From NCBI GenBank assembly GCA_036013505.1, contig CP107851.1, positions 8,170,001-8,234,000 of the forward strand: 64,000 nucleotides of DNA, written 5' to 3'. This DNA comes from Streptomyces sp. NBC_00510 (GTDB lineage: Bacteria; Actinomycetota; Actinomycetes; Streptomycetales; Streptomycetaceae). Below are positions 7,907 through 15,408 of the stretch, in pieces; the stretch's first letter is position 1, and every line of letters begins with the position of its first letter. A program made the translations under genes and the position numbers. A model generated the notes under the pieces. That model was not told the origin of the DNA. It searched no databases and saw only the letters and a list, made by a program, of their open reading frames with translations.

Positions 7907-8320
7907 ATGAGCGAGCCGACCCCGCAGAACGACCCGGCCCAGGACCCCGAAGTCCTGCGACTCGCCGCCGAACTCTTCGACCTCGCCCGCCGGGGAGGCA
8001 CGGAGACCCTGACGGCGTACGTGGACGCCGGCGTGCCGGCCAACCTCACCAACGACAAGGGCGACACCCTCCTGATGCTGGCCGCGTACCACGGTCACGC
8101 CGTCACCGTGGCCGCGCTCCTGCAGCACGGTGCCGACCCCGACCGCGCCAACGACCGCGGCCAGACGCCGCTGGCCGGTGCCGTCTTCAAGGGCGAGGAC
8201 GAGGTGGTCCGCGTCCTCGTCGACGGCGGCGCCGACCCCGCCGCCGGCACCCCCTCGGCCATCGACACCGCCCGCATGTTCGGCCAGGACGCGCTCCTGG
8301 AACTCTTCGGCGCCGCATGA
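7907..8320 (+). CDS. Ankyrin repeat protein, 137 aa
   Basis: Residues about 20-130 contain three ankyrin units, recognisable from DKGDTLLMLAAYHGHAVTVA, LLQHGADPDRANDRGQTPLA and VRVLVDGGADPAAGTPSAID. Such solo ankyrin proteins bind partner proteins; the partner is not known. TGAGGAACG directly precedes the ATG. It lies 53 bp upstream of zwf in the same direction, and the ankyrin-zwf-opcA order suggests co-transcription. Confidence 0.88.
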   Translation: MSEPTPQNDPAQDPEVLRLAAELFDLARRGGTETLTAYVDAGVPANLTNDKGDTLLMLAAYHGHAVTVAALLQHGADPDRANDRGQTPLAGAVFKGEDEVVRVLVDGGADPAAGTPSAIDTARMFGQDALLELFGAA

Positions 8321-8373
8321 CCCCCGGGCGCGCCACGACCACCGCCGCACCCACGATGAAGAGAAGTGGACCC

Positions 8374-9909
8374 ATGACGGAAACCGACAGCTGGAACAAT
8401 CCGCTGCGCGATCCATCCGACCGGCGGCTGCCGCGCATCGCGGGCCCGTCCGGGCTGGTGATCTTCGGTGTGACGGGCGACCTGTCCCGCAAGAAGCTGA
8501 TGCCTGCCGTGTACGACCTGGCCAACCGCGGGCTGCTGCCGCCGGGCTTCTCGCTCGTCGGCTTCGCGCGCCGCGACTGGGCGGACGAGGACTTCGCGCA
8601 GGTCGTCCACGACGCGGTCAAGGAGCACGCGCGCACCCCCTTCCGCGAGGAGGTCTGGACGGAGCTGGCCGCCGGAATGCGCTTCGTGCCCGGCGACTTC
8701 GGCGACGACGACGCCTTCGACGCTCTCCGTGCGACCGTGGAGGAACTGGACAAGGCCCGGGGCACCAGCGGCAACTTCGCCTTCTACCTCTCGGTGCCGC
8801 CCAAGTTCTTCCCGAGCGTGGTCCAGCAGCTGAAGAAGCACGGGCTGTCCGATCCTCCCGAGGGCTCCTGGCGACGCGCCGTCATCGAGAAGCCCTTCGG
8901 TCACGACCTGGCCAGCGCCCAGGAGCTCAACCGGGTCGTCCACCAGGTCTTCCCGCCCGCCGAGGTCTTTCGGATCGACCACTACCTGGGCAAGGAGACC
9001 GTCCAGAACATCCTGGCGCTGCGCTTCGCCAACACGATGTTCGAGCCGCTGTGGAACCGCTCCTACGTCGACCACGTGCAGATCACGATGGCCGAGGACA
9101 TCGGCATCGGCGGTCGCGCGGGCTACTACGACGGGATCGGCGCCGCGCGCGACGTCATCCAGAACCACCTGCTCCAACTCCTGGCGCTGACCGCCATGGA
9201 GGAGCCCGCCTCCTTTGAGGCCAAGTCGCTGGTGCAGGAGAAGCTCAAGGTCCTCCAAGCCGTCCGGCACCCCGACGACCTGGGCGCGCACACCGTGCGC
9301 GGGCAGTACGCGCACGGCTGGCAGGGCGGGGAGGAGGTGCTCGGGTACCTGGAGGAGGACGGCATCGACGCCAAGTCCAAGACCGACACCTACGCCGCCA
9401 TCAAGCTGGCCATCGACAACCGCCGCTGGGCGGGCGTCCCCTTCTACCTGCGTACCGGCAAGCGCCTGGGCCGCCGCGTCACCGAGATCGCGGTCGTCTT
9501 CCAGCGCGCCCCGCACTCCCCGTTCGACAACACCGCGACCGAGGAGCTCGGGCAGAACGCCCTGGTCATCCGGGTCCAGCCGGACGAGGGCGTGACGATC
9601 AGGTTCGGCTCGAAGGTGCCGGGCACCTCGATGGAGATCCGGGACGTGACGATGGACTTCGCCTACGGCGAGTCCTTCACCGAGTCCAGCCCGGAGGCCT
9701 ACGAACGGCTGATCCTGGACGTCCTGCTCGGCGACGCCAACCTCTTCCCCCGGCACCAGGAGGTCGAGGAGTCCTGGCGGATCCTCGACCCGATCGAGGA
9801 GTACTGGGACCGGCACGGCAAGCCCGAGCAGTACACCGCCGGTACCTGGGGTCCGAAGGCGGCGGACGAGATGCTCGCACGAGACGGCAGGAGCTGGCGC
9901 CGGCCATGA
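8374..9909 (+). CDS. zwf: Glucose-6-phosphate 1-dehydrogenase
   Basis: A 511-aa protein of usual family length. It oxidises glucose 6-phosphate to 6-phosphogluconolactone with NADP+ in the cytosol. Visible are the dinucleotide motif FGVTGDLSRKKLMPAVYDL at about 31-49, the substrate signature FRIDHYLGKETVQN with the catalytic His, and EKPFGHDL. I take the ATG at 8374; an ATG at 8356 is in frame with a poorer context. The stop overlaps the opcA start by four bases (ATGA), giving translational coupling. In Streptomyces zwf-opcA is usually part of a pentose phosphate cluster with tal and tkt; those are absent here, which suggests a secondary zwf locus. Confidence 0.97.
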   Translation: MTETDSWNNPLRDPSDRRLPRIAGPSGLVIFGVTGDLSRKKLMPAVYDLANRGLLPPGFSLVGFARRDWADEDFAQVVHDAVKEHARTPFREEVWTELAAGMRFVPGDFGDDDAFDALRATVEELDKARGTSGNFAFYLSVPPKFFPSVVQQLKKHGLSDPPEGSWRRAVIEKPFGHDLASAQELNRVVHQVFPPAEVFRIDHYLGKETVQNILALRFANTMFEPLWNRSYVDHVQITMAEDIGIGGRAGYYDGIGAARDVIQNHLLQLLALTAMEEPASFEAKSLVQEKLKVLQAVRHPDDLGAHTVRGQYAHGWQGGEEVLGYLEEDGIDAKSKTDTYAAIKLAIDNRRWAGVPFYLRTGKRLGRRVTEIAVVFQRAPHSPFDNTATEELGQNALVIRVQPDEGVTIRFGSKVPGTSMEIRDVTMDFAYGESFTESSPEAYERLILDVLLGDANLFPRHQEVEESWRILDPIEEYWDRHGKPEQYTAGTWGPKAADEMLARDGRSWRRP

Positions 9910-10901
9910 ACATCGATCTGACCGAGACGACCTCAAGCAAGATCAATTCGGCGCTGATCAAGGCGCGCCGGGCCATCGGCAGTCCGGCCGTCGGCATGGT
10001 GCTGACCCTGGTCATCGTCACCGACGAGGGCAACCACTACGACGCCCTCAAGGCCGCCTCCGACGCCTCGCGCGAGCACCCCTCGCGCATCCTGGTTGTC
10101 ATCAAGCGCCCCGGCCGCTCCCCCCGGGACCGGCGCAGCGCCCGCCTCGACGCCGAGGTACGCGTCGGCGGCGAGTCCGGCACCGGCGAGACCGTCCTGC
10201 TCCGCCTCCACGGCGAACTCGCCGACCACGCCCACAGCGTGGTCCTGCCGCTGCTGCTGCCCGACGCCCCCGTGGTGGTGTGGTGGCCGGTCGACGCACC
10301 CGCCAACCCCGCCGCCGACCCCCTCGGCGCGCTGGCGCAGCGCCGGATCACCGACGCGTACGCCGTCGAGCATCCACTGGAGGAGCTGAAGACCCGTGCC
10401 GCCGGCTACACCCCCGGCGACACCGACCTCGCCTGGACCCGGCTCACGCCCTGGCGGTCCATGCTCGCCGCCGCGCTCGACCAGGCCCGGGCCACCGTCA
10501 TCTCGGCCGCCGTCGAGAGCGAGGCCGACAACCCCAGCGCCGAACTCCTCGCCCGCTGGCTCGGCAACCGGCTGCGGGTACCGGTCGAGCGCGTCGTCAC
10601 CGACGGCCCGGTCGTCACCGCGGTCCGGCTGAGCACCGCGGACGGCGACATCCACATCGACCGCCCCGAGGGCCCGCTGGCCAACCTCACCATCCCCGGA
10701 CAGCCCAGCCGGCACCTCGCACTGAAGGTCCGGTCGACCGCCGAGCTCATCGCCGAGGAGCTGCGTCGGCTCGACCCCGACGAGATGTACGCCGCCTCGC
10801 TGCGCCGCACCGACGCGGCGGAGCCGCCCCGTCCGGCGAAGACCACCGCGCGGAGCAGCAAGAAGCGGCCCACCCCGGCCAGCGCGGAGGCCGCCAAGTA
10901 G
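9906..10901 (+). CDS. opcA: Glucose-6-phosphate dehydrogenase assembly protein OpcA
   Basis: A 331-aa protein. It begins MNIDLTETTSSKINSALIKA and contains WWPVDAPANPAADPLGALAQ and the central RITDAYAV region, typical of OpcA, which activates or assembles G6PDH in actinobacteria and cyanobacteria. It overlaps zwf by ATGA. The last 25 or so residues are a Lys/Ser/Ala-rich tail (PAKTTARSSKKRPTPASAEA), and this tail is encoded opposite the fourth membrane helix of the convergent GtrA-like gene. Confidence 0.96.
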   Translation: MNIDLTETTSSKINSALIKARRAIGSPAVGMVLTLVIVTDEGNHYDALKAASDASREHPSRILVVIKRPGRSPRDRRSARLDAEVRVGGESGTGETVLLRLHGELADHAHSVVLPLLLPDAPVVVWWPVDAPANPAADPLGALAQRRITDAYAVEHPLEELKTRAAGYTPGDTDLAWTRLTPWRSMLAAALDQARATVISAAVESEADNPSAELLARWLGNRLRVPVERVVTDGPVVTAVRLSTADGDIHIDRPEGPLANLTIPGQPSRHLALKVRSTAELIAEELRRLDPDEMYAASLRRTDAAEPPRPAKTTARSSKKRPTPASAEAAK

Positions 10902-11284
10902 ACCGACTGCCGCAGCAGTACGCCGGGGGCGGTGCACACCGCCTGCAGGAGCAGCATCGCGGCCGTGGTGAACAGGTAGCAGACCACGACCGTCAGCGCC
11001 GACTCCAGGTGCGCCCGCCACCCGGCGCGGCCCCCGCCGAAGGTGAAGCGCGCGTGCAACTCGGTGGCCAGCACCGTCGAGGCCACGGTCACCACCGCGT
11101 TCGCCAGGGCGAACGGCACCGGTCCCGACAGCGCCATCAGCACTGCGGAGGACGCCAGCCCCACACCGCCGCCGCACACGGCGAAGCGCACGAACGCCGC
11201 CGGCTCGGAAGGTACGGGGTCCGCGGTGCGGGGGCGACGGGCGGCGGCGGGAGGGGCGGATCGGTCGGCGCTGACGGTGTCCAT
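10406..11284 (-). CDS. GtrA-like membrane protein with long antisense extension into opcA
   Basis: Residues 30-152 form a four-helix GtrA-type domain (FVRFAVCGGGVGLASSAVLM; ANAVVTVASTVLATELHARF; a helix ending YLFTTAAMLLLQAV; then VYLAASALAGVGRFLLLRAV). Family members are small membrane proteins implicated in translocating lipid-linked sugars and are normally 130-170 aa. Here no stop occurs after the fourth helix, and the frame continues for about 140 Ser/Arg-rich residues antisense to opcA, ending at 10406. Only the first 155 or so residues look functional. The ATG at 11284 is the most plausible start; an upstream in-frame start at 11335 is possible. Confidence 0.75.
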   Translation of the reverse strand: MDTVSADRSAPPAAARRPRTADPVPSEPAAFVRFAVCGGGVGLASSAVLMALSGPVPFALANAVVTVASTVLATELHARFTFGGGRAGWRAHLESALTVVVCYLFTTAAMLLLQAVCTAPGVLLRQSVYLAASALAGVGRFLLLRAVVFAGRGGSAASVRRSEAAYISSGSSRRSSSAMSSAVDRTFSARCRLGCPGMVRLASGPSGRSMWMSPSAVLSRTAVTTGPSVTTRSTGTRSRLPSQRARSSALGLSASLSTAAEMTVARAWSSAAASMDRQGVSRVQARSVSPGV

Positions 11285-11383
11285 GCCCGAACACTGCCCG
11301 CCCCCGCTGACAGGGCGCTGACCGCGCGCTGACACGCCACCCGCACGGGCCCGACGCCCCGCCGACCTACGGCCGTTCCCGGG

Positions 11384-12124
11384 TCAGGACAGGGCGAACG
11401 GGCCTTCCGTGGCCTTGCGGTGCTGCATGGCCGTCAGCTTGCGGACGAACAGGATGGCGAGGACCGCGGCGAGGATGTCCACGCCGTCCACGGCGATGGC
11501 GAAGCCGGCGGCGTCGCGGAGGTCGTCCGCGTAGCGCGAGCTCTCGTCGAACAGGCCCCCCGAGAGCCGGCCCAGCACGGAGGAGGCTATCCACGCCGCC
11601 CACCAGTAGGAGACCGGGCCCGAGTCGGCGGGCCGCAGGCGGCCGTCCTGCGTCGTCTGGGAGCTTGCGACCCAGGTCTCGCGGGCGACCTTGGAGGGGA
11701 TCCAGAGGTTGCCGATGGGGATGAACCAGCCGCCGATCGCCCACCCGCGGCCCTTCTCGAACCCGTTGGGAGCGAACACCTCGCCGTTGGAGCGGACCCG
11801 GTGGAACCAGACGATGAAGACGACGGCCGTCGCCACCAGGGCGAGGAGTTGCAGGACGGCGGCGCTACCCGTCCACAGGTCCGAGCGGTTCAGCGCGGAC
11901 GGGTCGACGGTGGCGAGCTCGTCGGCGACCGCCGTGCCCATGAGGGCGTAGCGACCGGCCTCCGCGGCGATGGCGAGCACATCGACCGCGATCACCAGCG
12001 ACAGCAGTACCGTCACCGCGGTCGCCAGACCCAGTGGCGAACGGAGCACGGCGGTGGTCGCCGGAGGCCCGGCGGGTACGGGGTACGGGGCGCCGGGCGG
12101 CGGCCCGACAGGGTTGAGCGACAT
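11384..12124 (-). CDS. DUF4328 domain-containing membrane protein
   Basis: A 246-aa protein with a short proline-rich cytoplasmic N-terminus, about five to six membrane segments (near 27-52, 88-108, 128-145, 170-190, 208-230), and the DUF4328 core patterns WFHRVRSNGEVFAPNGFEKG and GWFIPIGNLWIPSKVARETW. The family is common in actinomycetes and has no established function. A G-rich ribosome site (GGGGGGATTCC) precedes the ATG. It shares no obvious operon. Confidence 0.9.
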   Translation of the reverse strand: MSLNPVGPPPGAPYPVPAGPPATTAVLRSPLGLATAVTVLLSLVIAVDVLAIAAEAGRYALMGTAVADELATVDPSALNRSDLWTGSAAVLQLLALVATAVVFIVWFHRVRSNGEVFAPNGFEKGRGWAIGGWFIPIGNLWIPSKVARETWVASSQTTQDGRLRPADSGPVSYWWAAWIASSVLGRLSGGLFDESSRYADDLRDAAGFAIAVDGVDILAAVLAILFVRKLTAMQHRKATEGPFALS

Positions 12125-12330
12125 GGAATCCCCCCCAGGGACACAACATGGAGACGTGCCCGTCGAGCGGCGGGCAGGAGGACATTACGGCAGGAGATCT
12201 TGGTCAGTCCACATCATTGAGCCGCGCCCGCGCGCCTTCGGCCCGGTCACGCCGGCGGCGTGGGGGAACGGCGTGCCAGCTGCCGGTTTCCGCAAGGGAA
12301 ACGGGGTCGCCGGGGAGGCTGTTCGCGTAA

Positions 12331-12352
12331 GTAATGCGAGGGTAATGCGAGG
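12331..12352. repeat. Tandem 11-bp repeat
   Basis: GTAATGCGAGG occurs twice head to tail (12331-12341 and 12342-12352). The 11-bp pitch equals one helical turn, as in direct-repeat sites for OmpR-type response regulators or SARPs, so this could be a regulator site; no other evidence. Confidence 0.6.
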
Positions 12353-12584
12353 GTCGAGACTTCCTCGTCCCCAGGTCCCACGGCTCCCGGGGTCCGGCCT
12401 GGGGTGCACCTGCGAGCCCGGTGACACACCGCGCCTCCACCAGTGTCGACACTCCTGCCACTGTGCGCGGGACCGGCCGGCGGACCCTACTGCACGGCTC
12501 TGACCAGGCGATATGCCGTACCGGTGAAGACGGCGAAGGGAAGCGGCGAGCACACTGTGATGACACCTTGTGGGTAGACATCGA

Positions 12585-12612
12585 GTGTATAGACAGCGTG
12601 TATATTCACTGC
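12585..12612 (+). promoter_or_regulatory. Leaderless promoter with repeated GTGTATA elements
   Basis: TATATT at 12601-12606 is six bases before the ATG at 12613, so transcription should start on the A of that ATG. GTGTATA occurs at 12585-12591 and 12598-12604, spaced 13 bp, and TATAGACAGCGTGTATA (12588-12604) is an imperfect 17-bp palindrome overlapping the -10 box. A likely operator for an unidentified repressor. No clear -35 consensus. Confidence 0.5.
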
Positions 12613-12726
12613 ATGTTCTTCGACCCGCTCCGACGCCCGTTCGCGCCGCCCCCGCCGCAGGCCGCGTCCCGCAACCGCCGAGCCGTCACGCTCGACGGCA
12701 TACCGTGCCCAGGGAGCCCCGCATGA
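12613..12726 (+). CDS. Leaderless 37-codon ORF translationally coupled to the FtsX permease
   Basis: It encodes a 37-residue peptide beginning MFFDPLRRPFAPPPPQAASR, arginine- and proline-rich and without a membrane segment. Its stop TGA overlaps the permease ATG at 12723 (ATGA), which would couple translation, and TATATT sits exactly six bases upstream of its ATG. It may be a true leader peptide, or the remnant of a larger gene such as the missing transporter ATPase or a PadR regulator. Coding status is inferred from signals, not from homology. Confidence 0.42.
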   Translation: MFFDPLRRPFAPPPPQAASRNRRAVTLDGIPCPGSPA

Positions 12727-15140
12727 ACCGTGACGGTGCCGGGGCCGCGCCGGGGCGGTTCCGTTCGGCGCTGGGAGATCTGTGGCTCGGCGTGCGGCTG
12801 GCGGGCTCCGGGGGCCGCGAGGGGTGGATCCGCACGGCGCTGACCGCGGTGGGCGTCGGGCTCGGGGTGGCTCTGCTGTTCCTCGCCGCAGCGGTGCCGA
12901 ACGTCCTCGACGCCCGTGCGGAGCGCGGGCACGCGCGCGAGACGCCGAACTTCGAGAGCGAGGTGTCGGTGCGGCGCGCGGAGACGACGTTCCTCTGGTA
13001 CGACGCGAGCACCGAGTACCGTGGCGAGGCCGTCGGCGGGCAGTTGCTGCGCCCGGACGGTCCCGGTGCTCCGCCGCCGCCGGGTGTGGCGCGGATTCCC
13101 GGGCCGGGGGAGATGGCGGTCTCGCCCGCTCTGCGCGAGCTGCTGGGCTCGTCGTCCGGGGCCCTGCTCAAGGAGCGGCTCGGTTACCGGATCACGGGGA
13201 CCATCGCGGACCGGGGTCTGCTCCAACCGGGGGAGCTGCGCTTCTACGCGGGGAGTGCCACGCTCACCAGGAGCGGGGGTGCGATCAGGTCCGCAGGGTA
13301 CGGCCATGACCCCGGCTCGGGGCGGTTCGATCCGCAGCTGGTGGTCCTGGTCGCTTTGATCTGTGTCGTCCTGCTGGTGCCGGTGGGCGTCTTCATCGGT
13401 ACGGCCGTCCGGTTCGGCGGGGACCGCAGGGACCGCAGGCTGGCCGCGTTGCGGCTGGTCGGTGCGGATGTCGGGATGACCCGGCGGATCGCGGCGGGCG
13501 AGGCGCTGTTCGGCGCCGTGCTGGGTCTGCTGGTCGGTACGGGGGTGTTCCTGGGGGCGCGCCGGCTGGCGGGGTCGGTGCGGTTGTGGGGCGTGAGTGC
13601 CTTTCCCGCCGACGTCGCCCCTGACCTGCTGCTGGCGGGTCTGATCGTGGTGGCGATCCTGGTGGGGGCGGTTGCGGTCACCCTGTCGGCGCTGCGTTCG
13701 GTGGCGATCGAGCCGTTGGGGGTCGTGCGGCATGCCACGTTGCGGCCGCGCCGGTTGTGGTGGCGGCTGGTGAGCCCTGTGGCCGGTGTCGGCGTGCTGT
13801 CGGTGACGGGGTCGGCGGACGGGGAGTTGGGGTCGGGTGGTGTGTATCCGGTCGCGCTGGGTGCGGTGCTGGTCCTGGTGGGGTTGACCGGGCTGTTGCC
13901 GTGGCTGGTGGAGGCCGTGGTGAGGCGGCTGCGCGGGGGGCCGGTCGCGTGGCAGCTCGCGGTGCGCCGGTTGCAGTTGAGCAGTGGGACGGCGTCGCGG
14001 GCGGTGAGCGGCATCACCGTGGCGGTGGCCGGTGCGATCGCGCTGCAGATGGTGTTCGGCGGCATGCAGGAGGACTTCGCCTCGCCGTCCGCTCCGAAGG
14101 CGGGGCGTGGGTCTTCCGCCCCTGCCGATGTCGTCCGTGCGGATTTCCGGGTTGCCGCGGCTTCGGAGAGCGTGGGCGATCCGGTCCTGGCGGAGCGGAT
14201 GGCCGAGGAGTTCCGGCGGGTCAAGGGCGTGCGGCGGGTGGTCGCCACGGTGGAGGCGTATGTGAGTCGTGCGGATGCGGGTGGTGGGCCGGGGTCCGTG
14301 ACCACGTTGACGGTGGGCAGTTGTGCGACGTTGCGTTCGCTGGCCTCGTTGTCCTCGTGCCGCGACGGTGATGCCTTTGTGGCTCGCCGGCCGGGTGGGT
14401 CGCGGCGGGCCCGGGAGGCGAACCTCCTCACCGATGAGGCTGCCCGGCCGGGTGGGCGGATCGATCTCGACGGCGTTTCGGAGGGCGTTTCGGAGGGCGA
14501 GTTGTGGACGTTGCCGGTGACGGCTCGGGCGGTGGTGGCGGTCCGGGATCCGGTGGGCGAGGTCCATGACGGCATCCTGGTCACTCCGGGGGCGCTGGGC
14601 GGGCACCGGTTGCCGCAGGCGTCGACGTTCGCGTCCGTCGCGATCGACCGCCGGGTTCCCGACGCGGCGGAGTACCTGCGCAATGCCGCGGCGCGGGTGG
14701 ATCCGATGCTGCGGGTGGGCGGGCTGGTGAACGTGCAGCGTGACCGGCAGTACTCCAGTGTGCAGACGGGTCTGCGGGTCGGCGGGACGTTGACGGTGGT
14801 GTTGATCGCGGCGGGGATGCTGGTGGCGCAGATCGAGCAGTTGAGGGAGCGCCGGCGTCTGCTGTCGGTGCTGGTGGCCTTCGGTACGCGGCGCAGGACG
14901 TTGGCGTGGTCGGTGCTGTGGCAGACGGCGGTGCCGGTGCTGGCGGGTACGGTCGTGGCGATCGTGGGAGGGCTGGTCCTGGGGCGGGCGATGCTGGGCG
15001 TCGTGGTGAAGCCGGTGCGGGACTGGTGGGTGTTCCTGCCGTATGCCGGGATCGGTGCGGTGGCGGTCCTGGTGGTGACGGTGCTGAGCCTTCCGCCGTT
15101 GTGGCGGATGATGCGGGCGGACGGGCTGCGTACGGAGTGA
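12723..15140 (+). CDS. FtsX-like ABC transporter permease (no adjacent ATPase)
   Basis: An 805-aa permease with the duplicated FtsX layout. The first half has an N-terminal helix (GVGLGVALLFLAAAVPNVLD), a large extracytoplasmic region (about 60-205) and a three-helix FtsX block (about 210-345). The second half repeats this with a fourth to tenth set of helices and a second extracytoplasmic domain (about 450-660), closing with a C-terminal three-helix block. AGGGAG precedes the ATG. Such permeases work with a LolD/MacB-type ATPase encoded next to them, often with a PadR regulator; neither is present, so the ATPase must be supplied elsewhere or has been lost. Confidence 0.88.
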   Translation: MNRDGAGAAPGRFRSALGDLWLGVRLAGSGGREGWIRTALTAVGVGLGVALLFLAAAVPNVLDARAERGHARETPNFESEVSVRRAETTFLWYDASTEYRGEAVGGQLLRPDGPGAPPPPGVARIPGPGEMAVSPALRELLGSSSGALLKERLGYRITGTIADRGLLQPGELRFYAGSATLTRSGGAIRSAGYGHDPGSGRFDPQLVVLVALICVVLLVPVGVFIGTAVRFGGDRRDRRLAALRLVGADVGMTRRIAAGEALFGAVLGLLVGTGVFLGARRLAGSVRLWGVSAFPADVAPDLLLAGLIVVAILVGAVAVTLSALRSVAIEPLGVVRHATLRPRRLWWRLVSPVAGVGVLSVTGSADGELGSGGVYPVALGAVLVLVGLTGLLPWLVEAVVRRLRGGPVAWQLAVRRLQLSSGTASRAVSGITVAVAGAIALQMVFGGMQEDFASPSAPKAGRGSSAPADVVRADFRVAAASESVGDPVLAERMAEEFRRVKGVRRVVATVEAYVSRADAGGGPGSVTTLTVGSCATLRSLASLSSCRDGDAFVARRPGGSRRAREANLLTDEAARPGGRIDLDGVSEGVSEGELWTLPVTARAVVAVRDPVGEVHDGILVTPGALGGHRLPQASTFASVAIDRRVPDAAEYLRNAAARVDPMLRVGGLVNVQRDRQYSSVQTGLRVGGTLTVVLIAAGMLVAQIEQLRERRRLLSVLVAFGTRRRTLAWSVLWQTAVPVLAGTVVAIVGGLVLGRAMLGVVVKPVRDWWVFLPYAGIGAVAVLVVTVLSLPPLWRMMRADGLRTE

Positions 15141-15149
15141 GGGTGTGTG

Positions 15150-15176
15150 CCGCCGGTCCGCTGTGCGGGCCGGCGG
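15150..15176. terminator. Hairpin terminator after the FtsX permease
   Basis: A 12-bp stem (15150-15161 with 15165-15176) with one T-G wobble and a TGT loop, ten bases after the permease stop. No T-run, as is usual in Streptomyces. Confidence 0.65.
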
Positions 15177-15261
15177 TTGGCAAGTGGGGTCGGTAAAAGG
15201 GCTGTTGACGTGCGGGGACGTCCTGGCGGGGCGGTGTCGGGGAGGAACCGAGTGAGGGCCC

Positions 15262-15291
15262 TTGACGTGTCCTGATGGCCGGTGCCAACAT
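15262..15291 (+). promoter_or_regulatory. Promoter of the beta-galactoside transport operon
   Basis: TTGACG at 15262-15267 and CAACAT at 15286-15291 are separated by 18 bp. Expected start is near 15298, directly ahead of the LacI-type operator at 15303-15320, so a bound repressor would block initiation or escape. Confidence 0.5.
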
Positions 15292-15302
15292 CGCGTCCAT
15301 CA

Positions 15303-15320
15303 AATGTTTGCGTAAACGTG
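15303..15320. promoter_or_regulatory. LacI-family operator O1
   Basis: AATGTTTGCGTAAACGTG contains the near-palindrome GTTTGCGTAAAC centred on CG, the arrangement favoured by LacI-family proteins. It shares ATGTTTGCG with the sites at 15338 and 19985. Confidence 0.65.
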
Positions 15321-15337
15321 CGCCGGCTGCGGTCGCT

Positions 15338-15355
15338 GATGTTTGCGCAACCATC
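15338..15355. promoter_or_regulatory. LacI-family operator O2
   Basis: GATGTTTGCGCAACCATC is an almost perfect 18-bp palindrome (GATGnTTGCGCAAnCATC). It lies 35 bp downstream of O1 in the untranslated leader of the permease gene and probably allows cooperative binding. Confidence 0.7.
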
Positions 15356-15408
15356 CCGGACCCGCCCGATGCGGCGGGACCCCGCACGACGATGTGAAGG
15401 ATGGGATC

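Larger units (their letters stand above)
12125..12612. other. 488-bp intergenic region upstream of the leader ORF and permease
   Basis: I find no convincing gene. It contains an 11-bp tandem duplication (12331-12352) and, near the right end, an AT-richer stretch carrying a leaderless promoter with repeated GTGTATA elements (12585-12606). Much of the middle is ordinary high-GC sequence without codon bias in a single frame. Confidence 0.6.

Noticed and set aside
8095..9936. A 613-codon minus-strand frame opposite zwf
   Set aside because: It mirrors zwf codon structure, is Val/Asp/Gly-rich, and lacks a ribosome site and any motif.
12606..14606. A 2-kb open frame on the minus strand opposite the FtsX permease
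   Set aside because: It is the antisense of a well-supported permease gene. Its protein is His/Arg/Pro/Gln-rich with no fold, as expected from a high-GC shadow frame.
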